The position numbers and the translations under genes are program-made. A stretch of 64,000 nt of DNA from Halobellus captivus (GTDB lineage: Archaea; Halobacteriota; Halobacteria; Halobacteriales; Haloferacaceae), in NCBI RefSeq assembly GCF_007655485.1, contig NZ_VJXQ01000001.1, forward strand, positions 999,081 through 1,063,080. The letters are read 5' to 3'. The notes below the pieces were generated by a model. The model was not told where the DNA came from. It saw only the letters and a list, made by a program, of their open reading frames with translations, and did no database searches. Every line of letters starts with the position of its first letter. The stretch's first letter is position 1. Of the stretch, positions 57,161 to 64,000 are shown piece by piece.

Positions 57161-57610
57161 ATGAGCAACCGTGTGGAGGAGCTGGAATCGAAGGTCGCGG
57201 AGCTACAGGCCGCTGTCAACGGGCTGACTGAAGAGCTCGTCGAGACGAAAGAGCGCGTTCGGCTTCTGGAAGAGGAGGTCGAAGTCGACCTCGCCGCGGG
57301 AAGCCGACCGGTCGGTTACGGGACGCCAGAAGCCGAGGAAGCCGACGGACAGGCCGACGAGGCGGAGTCCGTCGGGGAGCGCGAGCAGGCCGCCAGCACC
57401 CACGAGGAGCCGCCCGCACAGGCGGAATCGCGCCGGGAGACCTCCGCACAGCAGTCCGACGACGCCGACTTCATCGACGCCGACGCCGACGAGGGGCTGG
57501 TGGGCGGCTCGAACAGCGAACCCGACTCGCAGGGCGACGAGACTAAGGCGGACGAGAGTGAGGGAGACGACGAGGCGGCGACCGAAGGCGACGATATCAT
57601 CGTCGCGTAA
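57161..57610 (+). CDS. Small coiled-coil protein upstream of smc
   Basis: A 149-residue protein: a coiled-coil N-terminus (about 2-45, SNRVEELESKVAELQAAVNGLTEELVETKERVRLLEEEVEV) and a disordered acidic tail with many Glu, Asp, Gln and Ser, ending DDIIVA. It lies 29 bases before smc on the same strand, so it is likely co-transcribed and may belong to the chromosome-structuring complex (inferred). TTTATGTG is centred about 27 bases before the ATG. Confidence 0.7.
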   Translation: MSNRVEELESKVAELQAAVNGLTEELVETKERVRLLEEEVEVDLAAGSRPVGYGTPEAEEADGQADEAESVGEREQAASTHEEPPAQAESRRETSAQQSDDADFIDADADEGLVGGSNSEPDSQGDETKADESEGDDEAATEGDDIIVA

Positions 57611-57611
57611 T

Positions 57612-57626
57612 CGGGCGCTCCGCCCG
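57612..57626. other. Short hairpin between the coiled-coil gene and smc
   Basis: CGGGCG-CTC-CGCCCG, a perfect 6-bp stem, immediately after the stop codon of the upstream gene and 14 bases before smc. It could damp read-through or separate the two reading frames. Confidence 0.45.
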
Positions 57627-57639
57627 CCACGAGCAACCT

Positions 57640-60600
57640 ATGCACATCAAAGAGCTCGTCCTTGACGGATTCAAAAGCTTCGGGCGGACCACGGAGATTC
57701 CGTTCTACGAGGACTTCACGGTCGTCACCGGACCGAACGGCTCCGGTAAGTCGAACATCATCGACGGCGTGCTGTTCGCGCTCGGCTTGGCGCGAACGCG
57801 CGGCATCCGCGCGGAGAAACTAACGGACCTGATTTACAACCCGGGCCACGCCGACGGAAGCGACGAAGACGGCGGGACCAGCGGCCCGAGGGAGGCGACC
57901 GTCACGGTCGTTCTCGACAACGGCGACGGGACGCTCGATCGCTCGCAGGTCGTCAACGCCGCCGGGAGCGACGACGTCGGCGACGTCTCCGAGGTTCGCG
58001 TCAAGCGGCGCGTGAAGGAGACCGAGGACAACTACTATTCGTATTACTACCTCAACGGGCGCGCCTGCAACCTCTCGGATATCCAGGACCTCCTGGGGCA
58101 GGCGGGAATCACCCCCGAGGGCTACAACGTCGTGATGCAGGGCGACGTCACCGAGATCATCAATATGACCGCCTATCAGCGGCGGGGAATCATCGACGAG
58201 ATCGCGGGCGTCGCCGAGTTCGACGCGAAGAAGGAGGACGCCTTCGAGGAACTCGACGCAGTCGAAGCCCGGATCGAGGAGGCCGACCTCCGGATCGAGG
58301 AGAAGGCCGATCGACTCACCCAGCTCGAGGACGAGCGCGAGACCGCCCTCGAGTACCAGTCGCTCCGCGAGGAGCGCGAGGAGTACGAGAGCTACCAGAA
58401 GGCAGCGGAACTCGAGGACAAACGAGACGACCTCGAATCGACGAGAGCGCGGGTCGAGAAGCGGGAGTCGAAGCTCGCCGAGCACAGAGCGGAACTCGAC
58501 CGCCGCCAGGGTCGCGTCAGTCGACTCGAAGACGAGCTCGGGGAGCTAACGAAAGAGATCGAGCGAAAGGGCGAGGACGAACAGCTCCGGATCAAATCGG
58601 AGATCGAGGCGGTCAAAGGCGAGATCGACCGCGTCGAGAACGCGATCGAAGCCGCCGAGGAGCGGATCGACGACGCCGAGAGCGAGCGGCGGAACGCGTT
58701 CGTCCAACTCGACCGAAAGCAGGAGGAGATCGACGAACTCGACGAAGAGATCCGATCTGTCAAGGTCGAGAAGGCGTCCGTGAAATCGGATATCGGCTCG
58801 TTGCAGACGGACGTAGCGCAGGTACAGGCCGAGATCGACGACGTCGACACCGAATACGACGAGCTGAAAGCCGAACTGAACGAGAAGAAAGCGCGGCTCG
58901 AAGCGCTGAAGTCCGAGAAGAACGAGCACCAGCGCGAGAAGGACCGCCTCCTCGACGAAACGCGGCGGCGGGCGAGCGAAATCTCGGACGCCGAGGAATC
59001 GATCGAAGAGCTCCGCGCGACGATTCCCGATCTGAAGGCCGAGGTGTCAGACCTCCACTCCGAACTCGACAAAGCCGAGAAGAACGAATCGAAGATCGAG
59101 TCAGTCGTCGAGGATCTCCGCGAGGAGCGGAGCGAGTTGAAAGCGGACCTCGACGCGGTCGTCGAGGAGATCCAATCGAAGCAATCGGAGTACGCCACGC
59201 TCGAAGCCCGCGCGGGCGACGACGGCGACAACTCCTGGCCGCGAGCGGTCACGACGATCAAGAACGCCGGTCTGTCGGGCGTCCACGGGACCGTCGGCGA
59301 ACTGGGCTCCGTCGACGGCGAGTACGCGAGCGCCTGTGAAACGGCCGCTGGCGGCCGACTCGCGCACGTCATCGTCGACGACGACAGCGTCGGCTCCGAC
59401 TGTATCGACCACCTCAAGTCCCGAAACGCCGGGCGGGCGACGTTCCTCCCGATCACGAAGATGGAGGACCGCGGGCTCCCGCGGCTCCCGGACCACCCCG
59501 GCGTCGTCGACTTCGCGCGCAATCTCGTTGACTACGACGCGCAGTACGACTCCGTCTTCTCGTACGTGTTGGGTTCGACGCTCGTCGTCGAGGATATGCA
59601 AACGGCTCGCGATCTGATGGGCGACTACCGGATGGTGACGCTCGACGGCGATTTGATCGAGCGCTCGGGCGCGATGACGGGCGGATCCGGCGGCGGCTCG
59701 CGCTACTCCTTCTCGAAGTCCGGCGGCGGACGGCTCGAACGGCTCGCCGAAGAGATTTCCGAGCTCGAAGATCGCCGCCGGACCCTTCAGGCCGAGATCC
59801 GCGAGAAGGAAGAGGACATCGAGGACGCCCGAAGCCGCGCCTCCGACGCCCGCGACCGGGTCCGCTCGCTCGAATCCGACGTCGAAGACGCCGAGGAAGC
59901 CGTCGCAGAGGCCGAAGGCGAAATCGACGCCCTCGAGAGCGAGATCGAACGGCTCCGCGAGAAGCGCGCGGAAGTCGACGGGGAGATGCGGGAGATCGAC
60001 GAGGAGATCGACGCGGTCGACGCCGATATTTCCGACGTCCGAACGGAGATCGACGAGCTCGAAGGGGAGCTCGCGGACTCGAAGATCCCCGAGCTGACGG
60101 CGAAGGCCGACGAAATCCGCGCCGACATCGAGGAGAAAGAAGGCCGGATGGACGACCTCGACGGTCGGCTGAACGAACTCCAACTCCAGCGGCAGTACGC
60201 CGAGGAATCGGTCGACGACTTAGAGGAGACGATCGAGACCGCACAGGAGAAGAAGGCAGACGCGCGCGATGCGATCCGCGAGAAGCGATCCGAGATCGAA
60301 GAGAAAGAGGAGACGCTCGAAGCGAAACACGAGGCCGTCGAGGCGCTCGAAGAGGAACTCGCGGAGCTGAAAGCCGAGCGTTCCGACCTTCAGGAAACGC
60401 TACGAGAGGCCAAAAGCGAGCGCGACGAGAAGCGCGAGGCGGTCGATCGGATCGAATCGAAGCTCGGTTCGCTCCGCGACAGCGTCGAGCGGCTCTCCTG
60501 GGAAATCGACGAACTGGAGGCCGAGGTCGGCGAGTACGACCCCGAGGACGTCCCCGACCACGACGAGGTCGAAGCCGAGATCGAGCGCCTTTCGTCCGAA

Positions 60601-61269
60601 ATGGAGGCGCTCGAACCCGTGAATATGCTCGCGATCGACGAGTACGACGAGGTGAGCGCGGACCTCGACGACCTCCGGGAGCGTCGCGACGTCCTCGTCG
60701 ACGAGCGCGACGCCATCGAGGAGCGGATCGATCGCTTCGAGGCGCAGAAGAAGGAGACGTTCATGAACGCCTTCGACGCGATCAACGAGAACTTCACCGA
60801 GATCTTCGAGCGGCTCTCCGACGGGACCGGCGAACTCCACCTCGAAAACCCCGACGATCCGTTCGAGGACGGGCTGACGATGAAGGCCCAGCCCGGCGAC
60901 AAGCCCATCCAGCGGCTGAACGCTATGTCCGGCGGGGAGAAGTCGCTGACGGCGCTCGCGTTCATCTTCGCGATCCAGCGGCACAACCCCGCGCCGTTCT
61001 ACGCGCTCGACGAGATCGACGCGTTCCTCGACGCCGCCAACGCCGAGCGCGTCGGCGAGATGGTCGACGACCTCTCGGGTGACGCCCAGTTCGTCGTCGT
61101 CTCGCACCGCTCGGCGCTCTTAGAGCGCTCCGAACGCGCCATCGGCGTGACGATGCAGGGCGACAACGTCAGCGCCGTCACCGGGATCCAGTTGGGCGAC
61201 GGCGCGTCGGGATCGGGTGGCGGAGACGACCCCGACGGAGAGGGAGCGGAGGTTCCCGCGGATGACTAA
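57640..61269 (+). CDS. smc: Chromosome segregation / condensation protein Smc
   Basis: A 1209-residue SMC ATPase that shapes and segregates the chromosome. It has an N-terminal Walker A (GPNGSGKSNIIDGV, near residue 35), two long coiled-coil arms (about 165-500 and 680-1020) and a hinge at about 520-660 (GVHGTVGELGSVDGEY...). The C-terminal head carries the signature LNAMSGGEKSLTALAF and Walker B/D-loop FYALDEIDAFLDAANAERV. The end is Gly/Asp-rich. It is the middle gene of the smc-scpA unit. Confidence 0.97.
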   Translation: MHIKELVLDGFKSFGRTTEIPFYEDFTVVTGPNGSGKSNIIDGVLFALGLARTRGIRAEKLTDLIYNPGHADGSDEDGGTSGPREATVTVVLDNGDGTLDRSQVVNAAGSDDVGDVSEVRVKRRVKETEDNYYSYYYLNGRACNLSDIQDLLGQAGITPEGYNVVMQGDVTEIINMTAYQRRGIIDEIAGVAEFDAKKEDAFEELDAVEARIEEADLRIEEKADRLTQLEDERETALEYQSLREEREEYESYQKAAELEDKRDDLESTRARVEKRESKLAEHRAELDRRQGRVSRLEDELGELTKEIERKGEDEQLRIKSEIEAVKGEIDRVENAIEAAEERIDDAESERRNAFVQLDRKQEEIDELDEEIRSVKVEKASVKSDIGSLQTDVAQVQAEIDDVDTEYDELKAELNEKKARLEALKSEKNEHQREKDRLLDETRRRASEISDAEESIEELRATIPDLKAEVSDLHSELDKAEKNESKIESVVEDLREERSELKADLDAVVEEIQSKQSEYATLEARAGDDGDNSWPRAVTTIKNAGLSGVHGTVGELGSVDGEYASACETAAGGRLAHVIVDDDSVGSDCIDHLKSRNAGRATFLPITKMEDRGLPRLPDHPGVVDFARNLVDYDAQYDSVFSYVLGSTLVVEDMQTARDLMGDYRMVTLDGDLIERSGAMTGGSGGGSRYSFSKSGGGRLERLAEEISELEDRRRTLQAEIREKEEDIEDARSRASDARDRVRSLESDVEDAEEAVAEAEGEIDALESEIERLREKRAEVDGEMREIDEEIDAVDADISDVRTEIDELEGELADSKIPELTAKADEIRADIEEKEGRMDDLDGRLNELQLQRQYAEESVDDLEETIETAQEKKADARDAIREKRSEIEEKEETLEAKHEAVEALEEELAELKAERSDLQETLREAKSERDEKREAVDRIESKLGSLRDSVERLSWEIDELEAEVGEYDPEDVPDHDEVEAEIERLSSEMEALEPVNMLAIDEYDEVSADLDDLRERRDVLVDERDAIEERIDRFEAQKKETFMNAFDAINENFTEIFERLSDGTGELHLENPDDPFEDGLTMKAQPGDKPIQRLNAMSGGEKSLTALAFIFAIQRHNPAPFYALDEIDAFLDAANAERVGEMVDDLSGDAQFVVVSHRSALLERSERAIGVTMQGDNVSAVTGIQLGDGASGSGGGDDPDGEGAEVPADD

Positions 61270-61284
61270 CGGAGGTGCCCGCGG

Positions 61285-62364
61285 ATGACTGATTCCGCCG
61301 GATCGTCGCCGCCGAGCGGTGAACCCGCCGGATCGCCCGCGACCGGCGAGTCGCTCATCGGTCAGGGCGGCACCGGCGGTCCGCCACCGGTGAACGGCTC
61401 CGGCACCGACGAGGACGAGGTCGAGCCGGTCGAACTGCTCGTGCAGTTGGCCGAAGACGGCGAGATCGATCCCTGGGACGTCGACCTCGTCGCCGCGACA
61501 GACGCCTTCCTCGACGCGCTCGATGAGACCGACCTCCGGACGTCGGGTCGGGCGCTCTTTTACGCCGCCGTCCTCCTGCGGATGAAGAGCGACGCGCTCT
61601 TGGCACCCGACGAGGAGGATGAGGAGGAGGAACTGAAACCGTGGGAGGCCGCGCTCGAACGCGGCGGACCGATCGCCGAGGGTGGCGCAGACGGCGAGAC
61701 CGCCGGGCCGGGGTTCGATCCGATCGACACGCTCGAAGCGGAGATGGACCGTCGACTCGAACGCAAGGACGCCCGCGGATCGCCCGAAACGCTCGATGAA
61801 CTCGTCCGCGAACTCAGAGAGGCCGAGCGGCAGTCGTGGTGGAAGCGCCGCCGCGAGTACGACACCTCGAACTCGCCGCGCGGGCACAGTCGCGGCACCC
61901 AGACGCTCGATTACCGCTCGGCCGACGAGTTTCGAGAGGCGGACGAGCCGACCGCCGCGGACGTCACCGGAACCGCCCACAGCGAGGACATCGAGACGTC
62001 GATTGCGTCCGTGCGCGAGGCCGTTTCCGTCCACTACGACAACGGCCGCGAAGAGGTGCTGTTCGCCGAGATCAAAGACGCCGCGGAGACGCCGGTAACG
62101 ACGTACCTCGCGCTCCTGTTTCTCGCACATCGAGGCGAGTTCACGCTCCAACAGGACGACCTGTTCGGCGACCTCTGGATCCGGAGCCCGGACGCGGGGG
62201 TCGACGACGAGTCGTCCGACGTAGAAGGGGAGGAGGAGGCAGAGGGGAACGTCGAGGAAGGGGCGGAGACGGATGAAGACGACGGGGCGGACGAGAACGT
62301 CGAGGAAGCGGTCGAGGAGGAGAGCGTCGAGGAGGCCGTCGTTCCGGCCGCTGACGACGACTGA
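61285..62364 (+). CDS. scpA: Kleisin, segregation and condensation protein A
   Basis: A 359-residue kleisin that links the two SMC heads. The N-terminal domain (about 45-120) has the family pattern VELLVQLAEDGEIDPWDVDLVAATDAFLDAL followed by LFYAAVLLRMKSDALLAPDEEDEEEE. The C-terminal winged-helix domain (about 230-300, SIASVREAVSVHYDNGREEVLF) should touch the Smc head. The last 50 residues are acidic. Start at ATG 61285, directly after GGAGGTG, 15 bases past the smc stop, so it is translationally coupled. Confidence 0.93.
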   Translation: MTDSAGSSPPSGEPAGSPATGESLIGQGGTGGPPPVNGSGTDEDEVEPVELLVQLAEDGEIDPWDVDLVAATDAFLDALDETDLRTSGRALFYAAVLLRMKSDALLAPDEEDEEEELKPWEAALERGGPIAEGGADGETAGPGFDPIDTLEAEMDRRLERKDARGSPETLDELVRELREAERQSWWKRRREYDTSNSPRGHSRGTQTLDYRSADEFREADEPTAADVTGTAHSEDIETSIASVREAVSVHYDNGREEVLFAEIKDAAETPVTTYLALLFLAHRGEFTLQQDDLFGDLWIRSPDAGVDDESSDVEGEEEAEGNVEEGAETDEDDGADENVEEAVEEESVEEAVVPAADDD

Positions 62365-62375
62365 AGTCTCTAAGG

Positions 62376-63236
62376 TTACTCCACGTACTCGCCGATCAAC
62401 GGCTCCAGATCCGCCTTCGTTCCCTCTGGAATCGCCTCGTCGGGCGTGTTGATCGTCCCGGCGAGCGAGGAGTGACAATCGCACTCGTGACCCTCGGGAA
62501 TCGCGCGGATCGCCGCCTCAACGGTCTCTTTGATCGCCGTCTCGTTCTCCGCGGCGTTTTCGAGCACTTCGTCGAGCGTCACCTCGCTGTCTTCCTTCCA
62601 GACGTCGTAGTCGGTGACGCCGGTGACGGTCGCGTAGGCCATCTCGGCCTCGCGGGCGAGTTTGGCCTCCGGAATCGTCGTCATCCCGATGACGTCCCAC
62701 CCCTGCGCGCGGTAGAACTCGCTCTCGGCGCGCGTCGAGTACTGCGGGCCCTCGATGCAGACGTAGGTCCCGCCGCGGACGACGTCGGCGTCGGTCGCCG
62801 ATTCCGCCGCGTCGGCGAGAGTCTCGTTGAGTTCGGCGCAGTAGGGATCCGCGAAGGGCTGGTGGACGACGACGTCCTCGTCGAAGAACGTCAGGTCGCG
62901 GTGTTTCGTCCGGTCGTAGATCTGATCGGGGATCACGAGCGTCTGTGGAGCCAACTCCTCCCGTAGGCTCCCAACGGCATTCGAGGCCAGGACGTGCGTG
63001 ACGCCCATCCGCTTGAGCGCGAAGACGTTCGCGCGGTACGGCAGCGTGGTCGGCGAGCGCTGGTGGTCGGGGCCGTGCCGCGGCACGAAGACGACCTCGC
63101 GGCCGGTGTCGCCGAACTCGCCGACCGTCAGCGGCGCGGAGGGCTTCCCGTACGGCGTGTCCACGTCGACGGTGCGCGTGTCTTCGAGCGGAAGCGCGTC
63201 GTAGATCCCGCTCCCACCGATGAATCCGATCGTCAT
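62376..63236 (-). CDS. mtnP: S-methyl-5'-thioadenosine phosphorylase
   Basis: A 286-residue nucleoside phosphorylase that splits methylthioadenosine to adenine and methylthioribose-1-phosphate, salvaging the product of polyamine and SAM-consuming reactions. It has IGFIGGSGIYD, the phosphate-binding RHGPDHQRSP, the substrate segment IEGPQYSTRAESEFYRAQG, the specificity segment VTDYDVWKEDSE and the archaeal C-terminal HECDCHSSLAGTI. Start at ATG 63236 with a TAAAAC-type box 27 bases upstream. It faces the scpA gene tail-to-tail. Confidence 0.95.
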   Translation of the reverse strand: MTIGFIGGSGIYDALPLEDTRTVDVDTPYGKPSAPLTVGEFGDTGREVVFVPRHGPDHQRSPTTLPYRANVFALKRMGVTHVLASNAVGSLREELAPQTLVIPDQIYDRTKHRDLTFFDEDVVVHQPFADPYCAELNETLADAAESATDADVVRGGTYVCIEGPQYSTRAESEFYRAQGWDVIGMTTIPEAKLAREAEMAYATVTGVTDYDVWKEDSEVTLDEVLENAAENETAIKETVEAAIRAIPEGHECDCHSSLAGTINTPDEAIPEGTKADLEPLIGEYVE

Positions 63237-63319
63237 ACCCGGTCGTTCTCGCGCGGGCGCTAAAACCTCGTGGATTGCCCCTCGTGCGTTCGTTCCGTGG
63301 ATCGCCGGCCATCCGTCCG

Positions 63320-64000
63320 TCAGAGCACGACGCCGCTCTGCAGGATCGCGATGAGGACAGTGAGCGTGAGTACCGAGACCATCGTCGTCGCGAAGATTGC
63401 AGTCGAAACGAACTCCGTGACGGGAACGCCCGCGACCTCCCCTTCCGAGAACTCGCCGACGAGGATGAGCGGTGTCACCGCCGAGGGCATCGCGCCCTCG
63501 AGGACGAACGTTCGCGCGACCGCGGGGTCTGAGAAGCCGACCGCGAGCGCGACGCCGATACCGAGGAACGGCACGACGATCATCTTCAGGCCGACCACGC
63601 CCGCGACTGCCGAGAGCGTCGAGCCGACGTTCGTCCGCGCAAGTTGGATCCCGAGGAGCAGCAGCATTACCGGGATCGCCGAGTCGCCGACGAGCTGGAC
63701 CGTCGTCATCGCCGTCGACTCCGCGGGCGGAACGAGGTCGAACGCGCGAGCGGCGAGCGCGACGACGACCGCGTACACCAGCGGAACGGAGAATACCCGG
63801 CGCACGCTGTCGAGGCGGTTCTCCGCGCTGCCGCGGGAGGCAATGTAGACGCCGACAGTCCAGATGAGGACGGCCTGCACGGAGAGGTAGACGACGGCGG
63901 TCGCCCGTCCGGTCGCACCGAACGCGAAGTCCGAGACCGGCACGCCGTAGTTTCCGGTGTTAGGAAACGCCGAGACGAGCACGATCGCCGCGAGCGCCGT
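63320..64000 (-). CDS. AEC-family auxin-efflux-like transporter (5' end cut by window)
   Basis: At least 220 residues of a multi-helix membrane carrier. The first visible residues are TALAAIVLVSAFPNTGNYGVPV, the NTGNYG-type motif of the AEC family, followed by about six helices (AVVYLSVQAVLIWTVGVYI; FSVPLVYAVVVALAARA; AIPVMLLLLGIQLA; AGVVGLKMIVVPFLGIGVALAV and others). The upstream start lies beyond base 64000. Substrate unknown; bacterial members export organic anions. It is on the same strand as mtnP, 83 bases upstream of it. Confidence 0.8.
   Translation of the reverse strand, partial: TALAAIVLVSAFPNTGNYGVPVSDFAFGATGRATAVVYLSVQAVLIWTVGVYIASRGSAENRLDSVRRVFSVPLVYAVVVALAARAFDLVPPAESTAMTTVQLVGDSAIPVMLLLLGIQLARTNVGSTLSAVAGVVGLKMIVVPFLGIGVALAVGFSDPAVARTFVLEGAMPSAVTPLILVGEFSEGEVAGVPVTEFVSTAIFATTMVSVLTLTVLIAILQSGVVL

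Overview
The window is a GC-rich chromosome segment of a halophilic archaeon (class Halobacteria). Four things support this: the very acidic proteins; archaeal families (type II GAPDH, thermosome, archaeal-type pilus ATPase/membrane-protein pairs, Smc/kleisin with a haloarchaeal partner); haloarchaeal-only small membrane proteins; and promoters whose TATA-like box is centred about 27 bases upstream of the start codon, which is the layout of leaderless transcripts. The genus cannot be fixed from the sequence; a relative of Haloferax, Halobellus or Halorubrum is a guess. There is no rRNA, CRISPR array, transposase or intact prophage.

Layout. Positions 1-4.2 kb carry central carbon metabolism: a type I GAPDH (cut by the window edge), phosphoglycerate kinase, a small membrane protein and, convergent, the archaeal type II GAPDH. 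Positions 4.4-11.8 kb hold an M29 aminopeptidase, a zinc-finger protein, two protein-isoaspartate methyltransferase family proteins (one apparently degenerate at its active site), a threonine-synthase-like enzyme paired with a zinc amidohydrolase, and an internally duplicated PhoU/TrkA-C protein. Positions 12-20.4 kb have citrate synthase, threonine dehydratase, cytochrome bd oxidase (cydAB), tRNA-Ser(GGA) and a thermosome subunit. Positions 20.7-30.6 kb have an alanine dehydrogenase/ornithine cyclodeaminase family enzyme, a first pilus ATPase/membrane pair (PilB/PilC type), a Trm9-like methyltransferase, a thioredoxin-reductase-like flavoprotein, tRNA-Gly(TCC) with a duplicated 3' end, and an orphan substrate-binding lipoprotein. 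Glutamate synthase (gltB) fills 30.8-35.3 kb.

Positions 35.5-47.1 kb are the most specialised part: a seven-gene, fully overlapping minus-strand operon encoding a second PilB/PilC pair and five pilin-like proteins. A sixth pilin-like gene lies beside it on the plus strand. The PilB has unusually long acidic tails, and one pilin-like protein carries an N-terminal ladder of ten-residue repeats that seems to copy its own pilin motif. After it come a long coiled-coil protein, a HisG-like protein, topoisomerase I, a less GC-rich patch with one Tat lipoprotein, gatB, an alpha/beta hydrolase whose nucleophile serine is replaced by aspartate, then a small coiled-coil protein with smc and scpA. The window ends with methylthioadenosine phosphorylase and a partial AEC-family transporter.

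Three threads run across the window. (1) Two pilus machines, only one with its own pilins. (2) Many short degenerate tandem repeats (about 17-30 bp units), nearly all between genes and one inside a gene. (3) Several enzymes that keep their fold but have lost or changed catalytic residues. I found no complete novel defence or mobile system. The best candidates for undescribed biology are the repeat-bearing pilin-like protein in the second pilus operon, the Asp-nucleophile hydrolase, and the short intergenic repeats, one set of which carries a promoter.
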